Assembly (NCBI RefSeq): GCF_009856625.1
Contig: NZ_CP047241.1
Coordinates: forward strand, 3,534,001-3,598,000
Length of the DNA: 64,000 bases
Direction: 5' to 3'
Source of the DNA: Aquitalea denitrificans
GTDB lineage: Bacteria; Pseudomonadota; Gammaproteobacteria; Burkholderiales; Chromobacteriaceae
In this document: one piece after another, positions 51,285 to 60,396 of the stretch
Layout of the letters: the number at the start of each line of letters is the position of its first letter
Position numbering within the stretch: the first letter of the stretch is position 1
Position numbers and translations under genes: made by a program
The notes under the pieces: generated by a model
What the model saw: the letters and a program-made list of their open reading frames with translations, nothing else
What the model was told of the DNA's origin: nothing
The model's database searches: none

Positions 51285-52201
51285 CCACGTACCCGCTGCA
51301 CCAGTCCCTGCGGCGGCAAGCCTTGCTGCAGGGACTGCAGATTGGCTGCAATCTGCGCCACAGCGGAAGTCACTAATGTCATGGCAGCAATATGCGGTGT
51401 TACCAGCACCGCAGGATGGCTCCATAGCGGATGCACAGACTCCAGCGGCTCCACTTCAAAGACATCCAGCATGGCAAAGCGCAGCTGACCACTGTCCAGC
51501 AGTCCGAGCAGAGCCGCTTCATCAAGCTGCTCGCCGCGCCCGGCATTGATCAGGGCAGCACCACGCGGCAACAGCGACAGCATGCGACCATCCAGCAGGC
51601 CACGTGTGGCAGGCGTGGCCGGCAGCAGGTTGACCAGAATATCCGTACGCGCAAGCAAGGCTGGCAGACCAGCTTCGCCGACAAAATCCTCCACGCCCGG
51701 CAACTGCCGGCCGCTGCGACTCCAGCCGGCAACCGCATAGCCCATGGCCGCCAGAGACTGCGCCACGCGCCCGCCAATCTCACCCAGGCCAAGTACCCCG
51801 ATGCGCGTCTGTGCCGCAGTAGCGGCAGCCACCGGCTGCCACTGCCGCTGTGCTTGCTGACGACGGTATTGCCCCATGTGACGCTGCACATGCAATACCC
51901 CGTATAACACATATTCCAGCATCTGCTGCGCCATGCCGGCATCAGTCAGCCGGATTACCGGCACCGCTGGATCCAGATCATCCCGCTTCAGGATGCGGTC
52001 CACACCTGCACCCAGCACGAACACCGCTTGCAGATTAACCATGCCGCAAAAGAAACCGGCTGGTGGATTCCACACCACTGCATGCTCCACCCGGCTGGCG
52101 ACAATCTCCTCGGGCCAGCAGGCCAGCGCCTTACCCGGCAAAGCCTGCTGCAAGGCTTCCCGATACGCAGCCATATCCTGCGGTGTATAGAGGTAAATCA
52201 T
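51278..52201 (-). CDS. Glyoxylate/hydroxypyruvate reductase A-like (2-hydroxyacid dehydrogenase)
   Basis: A 307-residue D-2-hydroxyacid dehydrogenase. The Rossmann motif GVLGLGEIGGRVAQSL lies near 136-151; the catalytic Arg is in INAGRGEQ, the Glu in DVFEVEPL and the His in HPAVLVTPHIAAMT. It lacks the phosphorylation-loop insert of PGDH and resembles GhrA, which reduces glyoxylate and hydroxypyruvate with NADPH. Convergent with the NlpD-like gene, overlapping it by seven bases. Confidence 0.9.
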   Translation of the reverse strand: MIYLYTPQDMAAYREALQQALPGKALACWPEEIVASRVEHAVVWNPPAGFFCGMVNLQAVFVLGAGVDRILKRDDLDPAVPVIRLTDAGMAQQMLEYVLYGVLHVQRHMGQYRRQQAQRQWQPVAAATAAQTRIGVLGLGEIGGRVAQSLAAMGYAVAGWSRSGRQLPGVEDFVGEAGLPALLARTDILVNLLPATPATRGLLDGRMLSLLPRGAALINAGRGEQLDEAALLGLLDSGQLRFAMLDVFEVEPLESVHPLWSHPAVLVTPHIAAMTLVTSAVAQIAANLQSLQQGLPPQGLVQRVRGY

Positions 52202-52382
52202 CGGACTCTCCCAAAGGTAGCGATATCAAGCGTGCTGATCATGCATTGTAAATAATCACCACCGGCCAAGGCAGATTTTCCTGCGCAAAAGCAAGGTGGG
52301 TAGCTTTGCTACGCACGCAATGATTGCCCTGGCCCACGCATTGGGCCAAGATCACGGCTTGGCTTTCCGGAAGCAAACCCGC

Positions 52383-53603
52383 ATGACCCGCTATCTGTAC
52401 CCATTCCTGCTGCTGGCAACACTTAGCGCCTGCAGCACCCAGCCTGTTACTCCGTCGGGCAGCCTGCCCAGCTCTCCTGTCCTTCCCGCATCCGAAGCAG
52501 TATCCGCACCTTCGGTAGCGCCACCGGTAGTGCTACCTCCCGTCGTCGGTACCCTGCCTCCGCCCGTCACACCGCCAGTCAAACCAGTCGTCCTGAGCGA
52601 GAGTCAGGGGCGCAACTTGCTGGAGCGCCTGCTGCCACCACATATTGGTGACCGCCAGGGTTGGAGCAAGGACATCATCTCGGCTTTCACCGCGCTGAAA
52701 ATTCCGTACCGGGCTGATAACTTCTGCGCCGTAGCAGCGGTGATCGAGCAGGAATCCAGCTGGCAGGGCGACCCGACCGTGCCCAATCTGCCGGCCATTG
52801 TCTGGGGCAAGATTGGCGAGCGGGCCAACAAATACCTGGTACCGCTACCGGTAGTGAAAGCTGCGCTGCTCAAAACCTCGCCCAATGGCAAAAGCTATAA
52901 GGCGCGCATAGATAATCTGCGTACCGAGCGTGAAATGAACCTGCTGTTCGAAGATATGGCGGCAGAGGCCAGCAAGCTGGGGCTACCAATGAATATGAAA
53001 AACCCCATTCGTACCGGTGGACCGATGCAGGTGAGCGTGGAGTTTGCCGAAGCCCATGTCAAAATCTGGCCCTACCCCTACCAGACTGGCAACAGCATCC
53101 GCAACGACGTATTCACACGCCGTGGCGGCATCTACTTCGGTACGGCCATCCTGCTGCAATACCCGGCACCCTATCAGGACATGCGCTACCGCTTTGCCGA
53201 CTTCAATGCCGGCCGCTACAGCAGCCGCAATGCCGCCTTCCAGGCCGCCGTCAGCCAATTGTCAGGCCGCAAGCTGGCACTGGATGGTGACTTGCTCAGT
53301 TACACCGGCAAACAGGCCACGGGCAGCACCTACCAAGCCTTGCTGACCTTGCGCAGTCGGCTGGAAATGAGTCAGGGAGAACTGGAACGGGACCTGCAGC
53401 AAGAGAAAAATAGCAACTTTGCCCAGAGCGAGCTGTACCGCAAACTGTTTGCGCTAGCCGACCGCAAGGCTGGTAAGCCAGCACCACGCGAACGCATGCC
53501 ACAGATCGACCTGCATAGCCCCAAGATCAGCCGCAAACTGACCACGCAATGGTTTGCTGACAAGGTGAACACCCGTTATCAGAGCTGCATGGCCAGACAA
53601 TAA
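52383..53603 (+). CDS. DUF1615 lipoprotein, possible lytic-transglycosylase-like (copy 2)
   Basis: A 406-residue paralogue of the protein at 167-1426. The lipobox LSAC (Cys17) follows a short hydrophobic signal, then a Pro/Val/Ser-rich spacer to about 70 and the DUF1615 domain. The same three motifs are present: E-Q-E-S-S-W at 122-127 (candidate Glu124), GGPMQVSV at 212-219 and FADFNAGRY at 271-279. ATG at 52383 is preceded by GGAAG; upstream in-frame starts would hide the signal. Neighbours are a GhrA-like gene and tRNAs, not a conserved partner. It ends near a palindrome and a terminator. Confidence 0.87.
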   Translation: MTRYLYPFLLLATLSACSTQPVTPSGSLPSSPVLPASEAVSAPSVAPPVVLPPVVGTLPPPVTPPVKPVVLSESQGRNLLERLLPPHIGDRQGWSKDIISAFTALKIPYRADNFCAVAAVIEQESSWQGDPTVPNLPAIVWGKIGERANKYLVPLPVVKAALLKTSPNGKSYKARIDNLRTEREMNLLFEDMAAEASKLGLPMNMKNPIRTGGPMQVSVEFAEAHVKIWPYPYQTGNSIRNDVFTRRGGIYFGTAILLQYPAPYQDMRYRFADFNAGRYSSRNAAFQAAVSQLSGRKLALDGDLLSYTGKQATGSTYQALLTLRSRLEMSQGELERDLQQEKNSNFAQSELYRKLFALADRKAGKPAPRERMPQIDLHSPKISRKLTTQWFADKVNTRYQSCMARQ

Positions 53604-53618
53604 GCTACAGAAACGGCA

Positions 53619-53660
53619 ATGCCGGCAGTAGCCGGCATATTGCCCGCCATCGATGGCGGG
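53619..53660. repeat. Two perfect palindromes after DUF1615 copy 2
   Basis: ATGCCGGC-AGTA-GCCGGCAT (53619-53638) and the 18-base perfect palindrome CCCGCCATCGATGGCGGG (53643-53660) lie between the DUF1615 gene and the terminator that also closes the tRNA operon. They may be extra transcription or mRNA-stability structures. Confidence 0.6.
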
Positions 53661-53671
53661 AGCACAAGAAC

Positions 53672-53704
53672 GAAAAAGCCCAGTCTTGCGACTGGGCTTT
53701 TTCT
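53672..53704. terminator. Bidirectional terminator, tRNA operon and DUF1615 copy 2
   Basis: AAAAAGCCCAGTC-TTGC-GACTGGGCTTTTT: a long stem with A-run and T-run on either side, eight bases past the 3' end of the minus-strand tRNA-Glu and serving the plus-strand lipoprotein gene as well. Confidence 0.9.
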
Positions 53705-53711
53705 TGAATCC

Positions 53712-53786
53712 TGGCGTCCCCACGGGGAATCGAACCCCGGCTACCGCCGTGAAAGGGCGGTGTTCTAACCGCTAAACTATAGGGAC
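53712..53786 (-). tRNA. tRNA-Glu (anticodon TTC)
   Basis: A 75-base tRNA on the minus strand with encoded CCA. Acceptor GTCCCTA pairs with TGGGGAC; the anticodon loop is CTTTCAC with TTC at 34-36; the T arm carries GGTTCGATTCC. Last of a three-tRNA transcript. Confidence 0.96.
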
Positions 53787-53788
53787 TT

Positions 53789-53865
53789 TGGTGCACCCGG
53801 AGCGATTCGAACGCCCGACCCTTTGGTTCGTAGCCAAATACTCTATCCAACTGAGCTACGGGTGC
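53789..53865 (-). tRNA. tRNA-Arg (anticodon ACG)
   Basis: A 77-base tRNA on the minus strand with encoded CCA. Acceptor GCACCCG pairs with CGGGTGC; the anticodon loop is CTACGAA with ACG at 34-36 (A34 is normally edited to inosine). The T loop GTTCGAATC is standard. Only two bases separate it from tRNA-Glu. Confidence 0.96.
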
Positions 53866-53871
53866 AGATTC

Positions 53872-53965
53872 TGGCGGAGAAAGAGGGATTCGAACCCTCG
53901 ATACAGGTTTAAGCCCGTATGCTTCCTTAGCAGGGAAGTGCCTTCGACCACTCGGCCATTTCTCC
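53872..53965 (-). tRNA. tRNA-Ser (anticodon GCT)
   Basis: A 94-base class II tRNA with a long variable arm on the minus strand. Acceptor GGAGAAA pairs with TTTCTCC; the anticodon loop is CTGCTAA with GCT at 34-36; encoded CCA. First of the three-tRNA transcript. Confidence 0.96.
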
Positions 53966-53979
53966 GTTCAGAGAGCGCC

Positions 53980-54008
53980 ATATTAAGCAAGGCGGCGCCC
54001 TCTGTCAA
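53980..54008 (-). promoter_or_regulatory. Strong sigma-70 promoter for the tRNA operon
   Basis: On the minus strand TTGACA (54003-54008) and TAATAT (53980-53985) are separated by exactly 17 bases, a near-consensus promoter. It lies in the 60-base gap between the lysC stop and tRNA-Ser, 15 bases before the tRNA. Confidence 0.82.
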
Positions 54009-54024
54009 GCATTTGCGCCAAAAA

Positions 54025-55251
54025 TTATGCCGGCTGATCCAGGCCAAATACCTTGTGTAGCACGCGTACGCCCAGCTCCAGGTATTTCTCGTCCACCAGT
54101 ACCGATACCTTGATTTCGGAAGTGGAGATCATCTGGATGTTGATGCCCTCTTCAGCCAGGGTACGGAACATGGTGGAAGCCACGCCACAGTGCGAACGCA
54201 TGCCCACGCCGACGATGGAGATCTTGGCCACTTTTTCGTCGGCGTCGATCTTGGCAGCGCCAATATGGGTTTGCACTTCGCGCAGGATGTCCATGGTGCG
54301 GTGGAATTCACCACGCGGCACGGTGAAGGAGAAGTCGGTGGTTCCGTTCTCGCCCACGTTCTGGATGATCATGTCGACTTCGATGTTGGCATCAGCAATC
54401 GGGCCCAGGATCTGGTAGGCGATACCCGGTTTGTCTGGCACGCCTTTCACATTGATGCGAGCTTCATTACGGTCAAATGCAATGCCTGCAACGACGGCCT
54501 TTTCCATGTTTTCATCTTCCTCGAACGTAATCAGCGTGCCTTCCCCTTCATCCTCGAAGCTGGACAGTACACGCAGACGTACCTTGTATTTCCCGGCGAA
54601 CTCTACCGAACGGATCTGCAATACCTTGGAACCCAGCGACGCCATCTCGATCATCTCCTCGAAGGTGATGGTCTTGAGGCGACGGGCATCGGGCACCACG
54701 CGCGGGTCGGTGGTGTATACACCGTCCACGTCGGTATAGATCTGACATTCATCCGCTTTCAGCGCGGCAGCCAGTGCCACGGCGGAAGTGTCGGAACCAC
54801 CACGACCCAGCGTGGTGATGTTGCCGTTTTCATCCACGCCCTGGAAGCCGGCCACGACCACTACCGAACCGGCAGCAAGGTCTGTCCGCATGGCGGCTTC
54901 GTCGATGGATTGAATGCGGGCCTTGTTGTGGGCGTCGTCGGTAGTGACGCGCACCTGCCAGCCACAGTAGCTCTTGGCATTAACGCCGGCGTCCTTGAGC
55001 GCCATGGCCAACAGGCCGATGGTGACTTGCTCGCCGGTGGAAATGATCACGTCCAGCTCGCGCGGGTCCGGATAAGCCTGGATCTCTTTGGCAAGGGCAA
55101 TCAGTCGGTTGGTTTCGCCACTCATGGCAGATACCACTACCACGACATCATGTCCCTGCGCTTTCCATTTGGCGACACGGCGGGCCACGTTCTTGATGCG
55201 CTCCGGAGAGCCCATCGAGGTACCGCCGTACTTTTGTACGATGAGTGCCAT
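54025..55251 (-). CDS. lysC: Aspartokinase
   Basis: A 408-residue monofunctional aspartate kinase, first step of lysine, threonine and methionine synthesis. The kinase domain opens with VQKYGGTSMGS and carries TTLGRGGSDTSAVALAA; two ACT domains at about 265-405 bind feedback inhibitors (VPDKPGIAYQILG; VGVGMRSHCGVASTMF). Length fits the LysC/Ask class with alpha and beta subunits often encoded by an internal start; such a start is not examined here. The tRNA operon begins 60 bases downstream on the same strand with its own promoter. Confidence 0.95.
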   Translation of the reverse strand: MALIVQKYGGTSMGSPERIKNVARRVAKWKAQGHDVVVVVSAMSGETNRLIALAKEIQAYPDPRELDVIISTGEQVTIGLLAMALKDAGVNAKSYCGWQVRVTTDDAHNKARIQSIDEAAMRTDLAAGSVVVVAGFQGVDENGNITTLGRGGSDTSAVALAAALKADECQIYTDVDGVYTTDPRVVPDARRLKTITFEEMIEMASLGSKVLQIRSVEFAGKYKVRLRVLSSFEDEGEGTLITFEEDENMEKAVVAGIAFDRNEARINVKGVPDKPGIAYQILGPIADANIEVDMIIQNVGENGTTDFSFTVPRGEFHRTMDILREVQTHIGAAKIDADEKVAKISIVGVGMRSHCGVASTMFRTLAEEGINIQMISTSEIKVSVLVDEKYLELGVRVLHKVFGLDQPA

Positions 55252-55433
55252 GCTTGCTTCTTATATAGAAAGGTTGATATGTCGGACTTCGATTCTGACC
55301 CGATCTTTGCCACAAAAGCAAGGCCATTGTTCGACAATGCCCACCGCCCTTTGCGCAATGCAACAAATGGCGGGGCTTCAGTCACGATTGTTCAGGGCAA
55401 ACGAAGCCGAAACGGATACTGATTCAATAGCAT

Positions 55434-56258
55434 TCATGACGACGTCCGCAGCAGGCGTTGTGGATGCGTGTAGACATTCACCCGCCCCGGCCTGGCAAAG
55501 CCCAGCAGGGTAAGGCCGTACTGCTCGGCCATCTGCACCGCCAGTGCCGTTGGTGCCGATACTGCCACCAGTATTTCAATACCCACGGCTGCGGCTTTTT
55601 GCACCATTTCATAACTGGCACGGCTGGTAACCAGGGCTGCACCGCCCGTCCAGCCACAGCTCGCCCTGCAGCCAATCAGCTTGTCCAGTGCCACATGGCG
55701 GCCCACGTCTTCACAGACCTGCAGCAAATGGCCATCCAGACTCAACCAGGCCGCTGCATGGGTGCAGCCGGTGGCTTGGGACAATAGCTGCTGTACCGGC
55801 AACGCCTGCAAGGCCAGGTTCAGCGCTGGCAGACCCAAGCGAACTGTATCGGGCAAGGAATCCAGTGGACGGAAGACTTCGGCCAGTTGCTCGACACCGC
55901 ACAGGCCACACCCAGTACGACCGGCCAGTTGGCGTCGGCGCTCCTTGAGTGCAGTAAAGCAGGCACTGGCCAGTTCCACATGTACCTCAATGCCGCTGGT
56001 GGCCTCGCGCAATTCGATGTCGTAGATGTCAGCCAGGCTACGGGCAATGCCCTCTGCCAGGGTAAAACCACGGGCGAATTCTTCCAGTTGCTGCGGGCTT
56101 GCCATCATCACTACGTGCGCTAACCCGTTGTAAACCAGGGCGACAGGTACTTCACAGGCAAGTAGGTCATCACAGGACTGCAGGGGTTGTTCATCCTGCC
56201 ATTGCAGGCGCTGTACCGGAAGCTGCGAGGGGAAGACGGGGAACGGGGCGGCGCTCAT
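55434..56258 (-). CDS. fdhD: Formate dehydrogenase accessory sulfurtransferase FdhD
   Basis: A 274-residue protein that transfers sulfur from IscS to the Mo/W-bis-MGD cofactor of formate dehydrogenase. The catalytic Cys pair is visible in RTGCGLCGVEQL near 135-146. The C-terminal half holds EDVGRHVALDKLIG and ALVTSRASYEMVQKAA, both family signatures. It is divergent from the fdn operon across 197 bases, a clear functional link. A 182-base gap separates it from lysC. Confidence 0.95.
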   Translation of the reverse strand: MSAAPFPVFPSQLPVQRLQWQDEQPLQSCDDLLACEVPVALVYNGLAHVVMMASPQQLEEFARGFTLAEGIARSLADIYDIELREATSGIEVHVELASACFTALKERRRQLAGRTGCGLCGVEQLAEVFRPLDSLPDTVRLGLPALNLALQALPVQQLLSQATGCTHAAAWLSLDGHLLQVCEDVGRHVALDKLIGCRASCGWTGGAALVTSRASYEMVQKAAAVGIEILVAVSAPTALAVQMAEQYGLTLLGFARPGRVNVYTHPQRLLRTSS

Positions 56259-56291
56259 CAGTTTGCATTTTCAATGGGTAAATTGGCATCG

Positions 56292-56315
56292 GCTATTTGA
56301 GCTTAGGCAAATAGC
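56292..56315. promoter_or_regulatory. Perfect 8-bp inverted repeat upstream of fdnG
   Basis: GCTATTTG-AGCTTAGG-CAAATAGC lies in the divergent fdhD/fdnG region, 141 bases before fdnG and 34 bases before fdhD. Its centre TTGAG-CTTA-GGCAA partly resembles an FNR site (TTGAT-N4-ATCAA), which would suit an anaerobic formate enzyme, but the match is incomplete. Confidence 0.45.
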
Positions 56316-56455
56316 TGACGATAATGCATGCAGGCTACAACCGTCTGGTTGGTCAGGCCAGTCTTTCCTGTACGCTCACCCGCGCCCCGCCTGCTGGCAG
56401 GCCGGGGCAGGACATACGGAAAGCCTTTACTCCATTCCTAACAAGGAGCCCCTCC

Positions 56456-59400
56456 ATGCAGGTCAATCGGCGACAGTTTTTCAAGCTGTGCGCTGGGGGT
56501 ATGGCAGGTTCTACGATTGCAACACTGGGCCTCTTGCCGGAAAAGGCAATGGCGGATGTACGCAGCTACAAGCTGATGCGTGCCAGTGAAACCCGCAACA
56601 CCTGTCCTTACTGCTCGGTAGGCTGTGGCATTCTCATGTACGGCCTGGGCGATGGCGCCAAGAACGCCAAGTCCGAAATTTTCCATATCGAAGGCGACCC
56701 GGATCACCCGGTCAACCGTGGCGCGCTCTGTCCCAAAGGTGCCGGTCTGGTGGATTTCATCCACAGCCCGAACCGCCTGAAACACCCGGAAGTGCGGGAA
56801 GCGGGCAGTAATGAATGGAAGCGCATCAGCTGGGATGAAGCGTTTGCACGCATCGCCAAGCACATCAAGCAGGACCGCGACGCCAATTTCATGGCCAAGA
56901 ACGCGGATGGCGTGACGGTAAACCGCTGGCTGTCCACCGGTTTTCTGGCCGCTTCGGCCTCCAGCAATGAAGCTGGCTGGCTGACCCACAAATTTACCCG
57001 CAGCCTGGGCATGCTGGCTGTCGACAATCAGGCGCGTGTATGACACGGACCAACGGTGGCAAGTCTTGCCCCAACATTTGGTCGCGGTGCCATGACAAAC
57101 CATTGGGTCGACATCAAGAACGCCAATCTGATCGTGGTGATGGGTGGCAATGCCGCCGAAGCACACCCGGTTGGCTTCCGCTGGGCCATTGAGGCCAAGA
57201 CCCGCAACAAGGCCAAGCTGCTGGTCATCGACCCGCGCTTTACCCGTACTGCCTCGGTGGCAGACTTCTACGCGCCCATCCGCACCGGCACGGACATTAC
57301 CCTGTTGTCCGGCGTGATCCGCTATTTGCTGGAAACCGGCAAATACAACAAGGAATACACGCTCGCCTACACCAATGCGGCACTGCTGGTACACCCGGAC
57401 TTCACCTTTGAAGACGGCCTGTTCAGCGGCTATGACGCGGAAAAACGCAAATACGACAAATCCACCTGGGCCTACCAGCTGGATGAGAAGGGCATGGCCA
57501 AACGCGACGACACGCTGAGTGACCCGCGCTGTGTCATCAACCTGCTCAAACAGCATGTGTCGCGCTACACCGCCGACGTGGTGGCCAATATCTGCGGCAC
57601 GCCCAAGGAAGCCTTCCAGGCCATTTGCGAGCATCTGGCAGAAACCAGCGCACCGGACAAGACCACCTCCTTCCTGTATGCACTGGGCTGGACCCAGCAT
57701 TCCATTGGTGCGCAAAACATCCGTACCATGGCGATGATCCAGCTGTTGCTGGGCAATATGGGCATGGCTGGTGGCGGCATCAATGCGCTGCGTGGGCACT
57801 CCAATATCCAGGGTCTGACCGACCTCGGCCTGCTGTCCACCAGCCTGCCGGGTTACATGACCATGCCGTCGGAAAAAGAAGCAACGCTGGACAGTTATCT
57901 GGCCAAGTACACCAGCAAGCCGCTGGCAGACGGCCAGATGAACTACTGGCAGAACTACCCCAAGTTCTTTGTCTCCTTCATGAAGGCGATGTGGGGCGAC
58001 AAGGCCACGGCGGACAACAACTGGGGCTATGACTGGCTGCCCAAGTGGGACAAGGGCTACGACGTGCTGCAGTACTTCGAGCTGATGCACCAGGGCAAGG
58101 TGAATGGCTACTTCTGCCAGGGCTTCAACCCGGTGGCGTCCTTCCCCAACAAGAACAAGATCGTGGCCTCGCTGTCGCGACTCAAGTTCCTGGTGATCAT
58201 GGACCCGCTGGTGACGGAAACCTCCACCTTCTGGCAGAACCACGGTGAGCAGAACGACGTCGATCCGGCCAAGATCCAGACCGAAGTGTTCCGCCTGCCC
58301 ACCACCTGTTTTGCCGAGGAAGACGGCTCCATCGTCAACTCCGGTCGCTGGCTGCAATGGCACTGGAAGGGAGCGGAAGGCCCCGGCGAAGCCATGACCG
58401 ACCCGCAAATCCTGGCGGGTATCTTCCTGAAGATCAAGGCCATGTATGCCAAGGATGGCGGTGCCTTCCCGGATGCCATCAACAGCCTGGCCTGGGCTTA
58501 TGGCGACCCGCACGAGCCCAAGCCGGAAGAGTTGGCCAAGGAGCTGAACGGCAAGGCGCTGGCTGATCTGCCCGATCCAAAAAACCCCGGCCAGTTCCTG
58601 GCGAAAAAGGGCGAGCTATTGCCTGGTTTCGCCCTGTTGCAGGCCGATGGCAGCACCGCCTCCGGTTGCTGGATTTTTGCCGGCAGCTGGACCCAGGCCG
58701 GCAACCAGATGGCACGCCGTGACAACAGCGACCCGTCCGGCCTTGGCAACACCCTGGGCTGGGCCTGGGCATGGCCGGCCAACCGCCGCATCCTGTACAA
58801 CCGCGCCTCCTGCAAACCCGATGGCACGCCATGGGACAAGAAACGCACGCTGATCAAGTGGAATGGCGAAAAGTGGGTGGGCATCGACGTGCCGGACTTC
58901 AAGATCGACGAGCCGCCTGGCAGCCCCATGTCTCCCTTCATCATGCAGCCAGAAGGGCTGGGACGCTTGTTTGCGCTGGACAAGATGGCCGAAGGGCCGT
59001 TCCCGGAGCATTACGAACCGTTCGAGACGCCGCTGGGCACCAACCCGCTGCATCCCAAGGTGATTTCCAACCCGGCCGCCCGGCTGTTCAAGGACGACAA
59101 GGCGCAACTGGGTCAGCATCAGCAGTTCCCCTATGCGGCCACCACTTATCGCCTGACCGAGCACTTCCATTACTGGACCAAGCATGCACGGCTGAACGCC
59201 ATCATGCAGCCGGAACAGTTTGTGGAAATCGGCGAGGAACTGGCCAGGGAAAAAGGCATTGCCCATGGCGATCTGGTGAAGGTGTCATCGCAGCGCGGCT
59301 ATATCAAGGCCAAGGCGGTGGTGACCAAGCGCATCAAGGCACTGAAGGTGAACGGCCAGCTGGTCCACCATGTCGGCGTGCCCATCCACTGGGGCTTCGA

Positions 59401-59512
59401 GGGCCTCACCAAGAAAGGCTTTATCGCCAACACGCTGACACCGTTTGTCGGAGATGCCAATACCCAGACGCCGGAGTTCAAGTCCTTCCTCGTCAACGTT
59501 GAAAAAGCATAG
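56456..59512 (+). CDS. fdnG: Formate dehydrogenase-N alpha subunit, selenocysteine-containing
   Basis: A 1018-residue molybdenum enzyme oxidising formate at the periplasmic face. The Tat signal NRRQFFKLCAGG is followed by Cys50, Cys53, Cys57 and Cys92 for a [4Fe-4S] cluster. The in-frame TGA at 57041 encodes selenocysteine at residue 196, the same position as E. coli FdnG, in the context NQARV-Sec-HGPTVASLAPTFGRGA. Reading through gives a continuous family match, and a SECIS hairpin follows. The bis-MGD binding segments continue to the end. AAGGAG lies upstream of 56456. The selA/selB/selC genes it requires are not in this window. Annotation software will often split it at 57043. Confidence 0.97.
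57041..57072 (+). promoter_or_regulatory. bSECIS element directing selenocysteine insertion
   Basis: Eleven bases after the TGA, GGCAA-GTC-TTGCC forms a hairpin with a bulged T at 57057 and outer GG/CC pairs (57055-57072). This is the arrangement bound by SelB in E. coli fdhF/fdnG. It confirms that the TGA is recoded rather than a stop. Confidence 0.88.
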
Positions 59513-59520
59513 GAGCGACC

Positions 59521-60396
59521 ATGTCACTGCAATCGCAAGATATCCTGCGCCGCTCCGCCAGCCCCACCCAGCCGCCGATTGCGCGCGAGCACAAGGCGGA
59601 GGTGGCCAAGCTGATCGACGTGTCCACCTGCATTGGCTGCAAGGCCTGTCAGGTGGCCTGTTCGGAGTGGAATGACCTGCGCGACGAAATCGGCAGCAAT
59701 GTCGGGGGGTACGACAACCCGGCCGACCTGTCCGCCGAAAGCTGGACGGTGATGCGCTACAGCGAAGTGGAGCAGAACGGCAAGCTGGAATGGCTGATCC
59801 GCAAGGACGGCTGCATGCACTGCGCCGACCCCGGCTGCCTGAAAGCCTGCCCCTCACCCGGTGCCATCATCCAGTACGCCAACGGCATCGTGGACTTCCA
59901 GTCCGAGCACTGCATCGGCTGCGGCTACTGCATTTCCGGCTGTCCCTTCAATGTGCCGCGCATCAACCAGAAGGATAACAAGGCCTACAAATGCACCTTG
60001 TGTTCCGACCGGGTAAGCGTGGGACAGGAGCCGGCCTGTGTGAAAACCTGTCCCACCGGTGCCATCCGCTTTGGCAGCAAGGAGGACATGAAGGAATACG
60101 CACAGGAACGGGTGGACGAGCTGAAAACCCGTGGTTATGCCAATGCCGGGCTGTACGATCCGCAAGGCGTGGGCGGCACCCATGTGATGTATGTGCTGCA
60201 CCATGCCGATCAGCCCGAGCTGTACCACGGGCTGAAGAAGGACCCGCAGATCAGCCCGGTGGTCAGCCTGTGGAAGGGCATACTCAAGCCGCTGTCCACC
60301 ATCGGCCTGGCCGCTTCGGTGCTGTTCGGCTTCTTCCACTACATCGGCGTCGGCCCCAACAAGGCCGAAGATGACGAAGAGGAGGACAAGGCATGA
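59521..60396 (+). CDS. fdnH: Formate dehydrogenase-N iron-sulfur (beta) subunit
   Basis: A 291-residue subunit with four [4Fe-4S] clusters: Cys motifs CIGCKACQVACSEW near 37-50, CMHCADPGCLKACPSPGA, CIGCGYCISGCPFNVPR, and CTLCSDRVSVGQEPACVKTCPT. A C-terminal membrane helix (about 255-277) anchors it beside the gamma subunit. It passes electrons from FdnG to cytochrome b. The gene follows fdnG by eight bases and overlaps fdnI by four. Confidence 0.96.
   Translation: MSLQSQDILRRSASPTQPPIAREHKAEVAKLIDVSTCIGCKACQVACSEWNDLRDEIGSNVGGYDNPADLSAESWTVMRYSEVEQNGKLEWLIRKDGCMHCADPGCLKACPSPGAIIQYANGIVDFQSEHCIGCGYCISGCPFNVPRINQKDNKAYKCTLCSDRVSVGQEPACVKTCPTGAIRFGSKEDMKEYAQERVDELKTRGYANAGLYDPQGVGGTHVMYVLHHADQPELYHGLKKDPQISPVVSLWKGILKPLSTIGLAASVLFGFFHYIGVGPNKAEDDEEEDKA

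Noticed and set aside
54190..55422. A 410-codon open frame on the plus strand opposite lysC
   Set aside because: Same reasoning: antisense to lysC over its whole useful length, His/Gly-rich, no recognisable domain or ribosome site.
57041..57043. In-frame TGA that splits fdnG into two open frames, as if a pseudogene
   Set aside because: Context residues, the position equal to E. coli Sec196 and the downstream SECIS hairpin show selenocysteine recoding, so the gene is intact.
56438..58513. A 691-codon open frame on the minus strand opposite fdnG
   Set aside because: It is antisense to a well-conserved enzyme, has His/Gln/Val-rich composition typical of GC-rich shadow frames, and matches no family I recognise.
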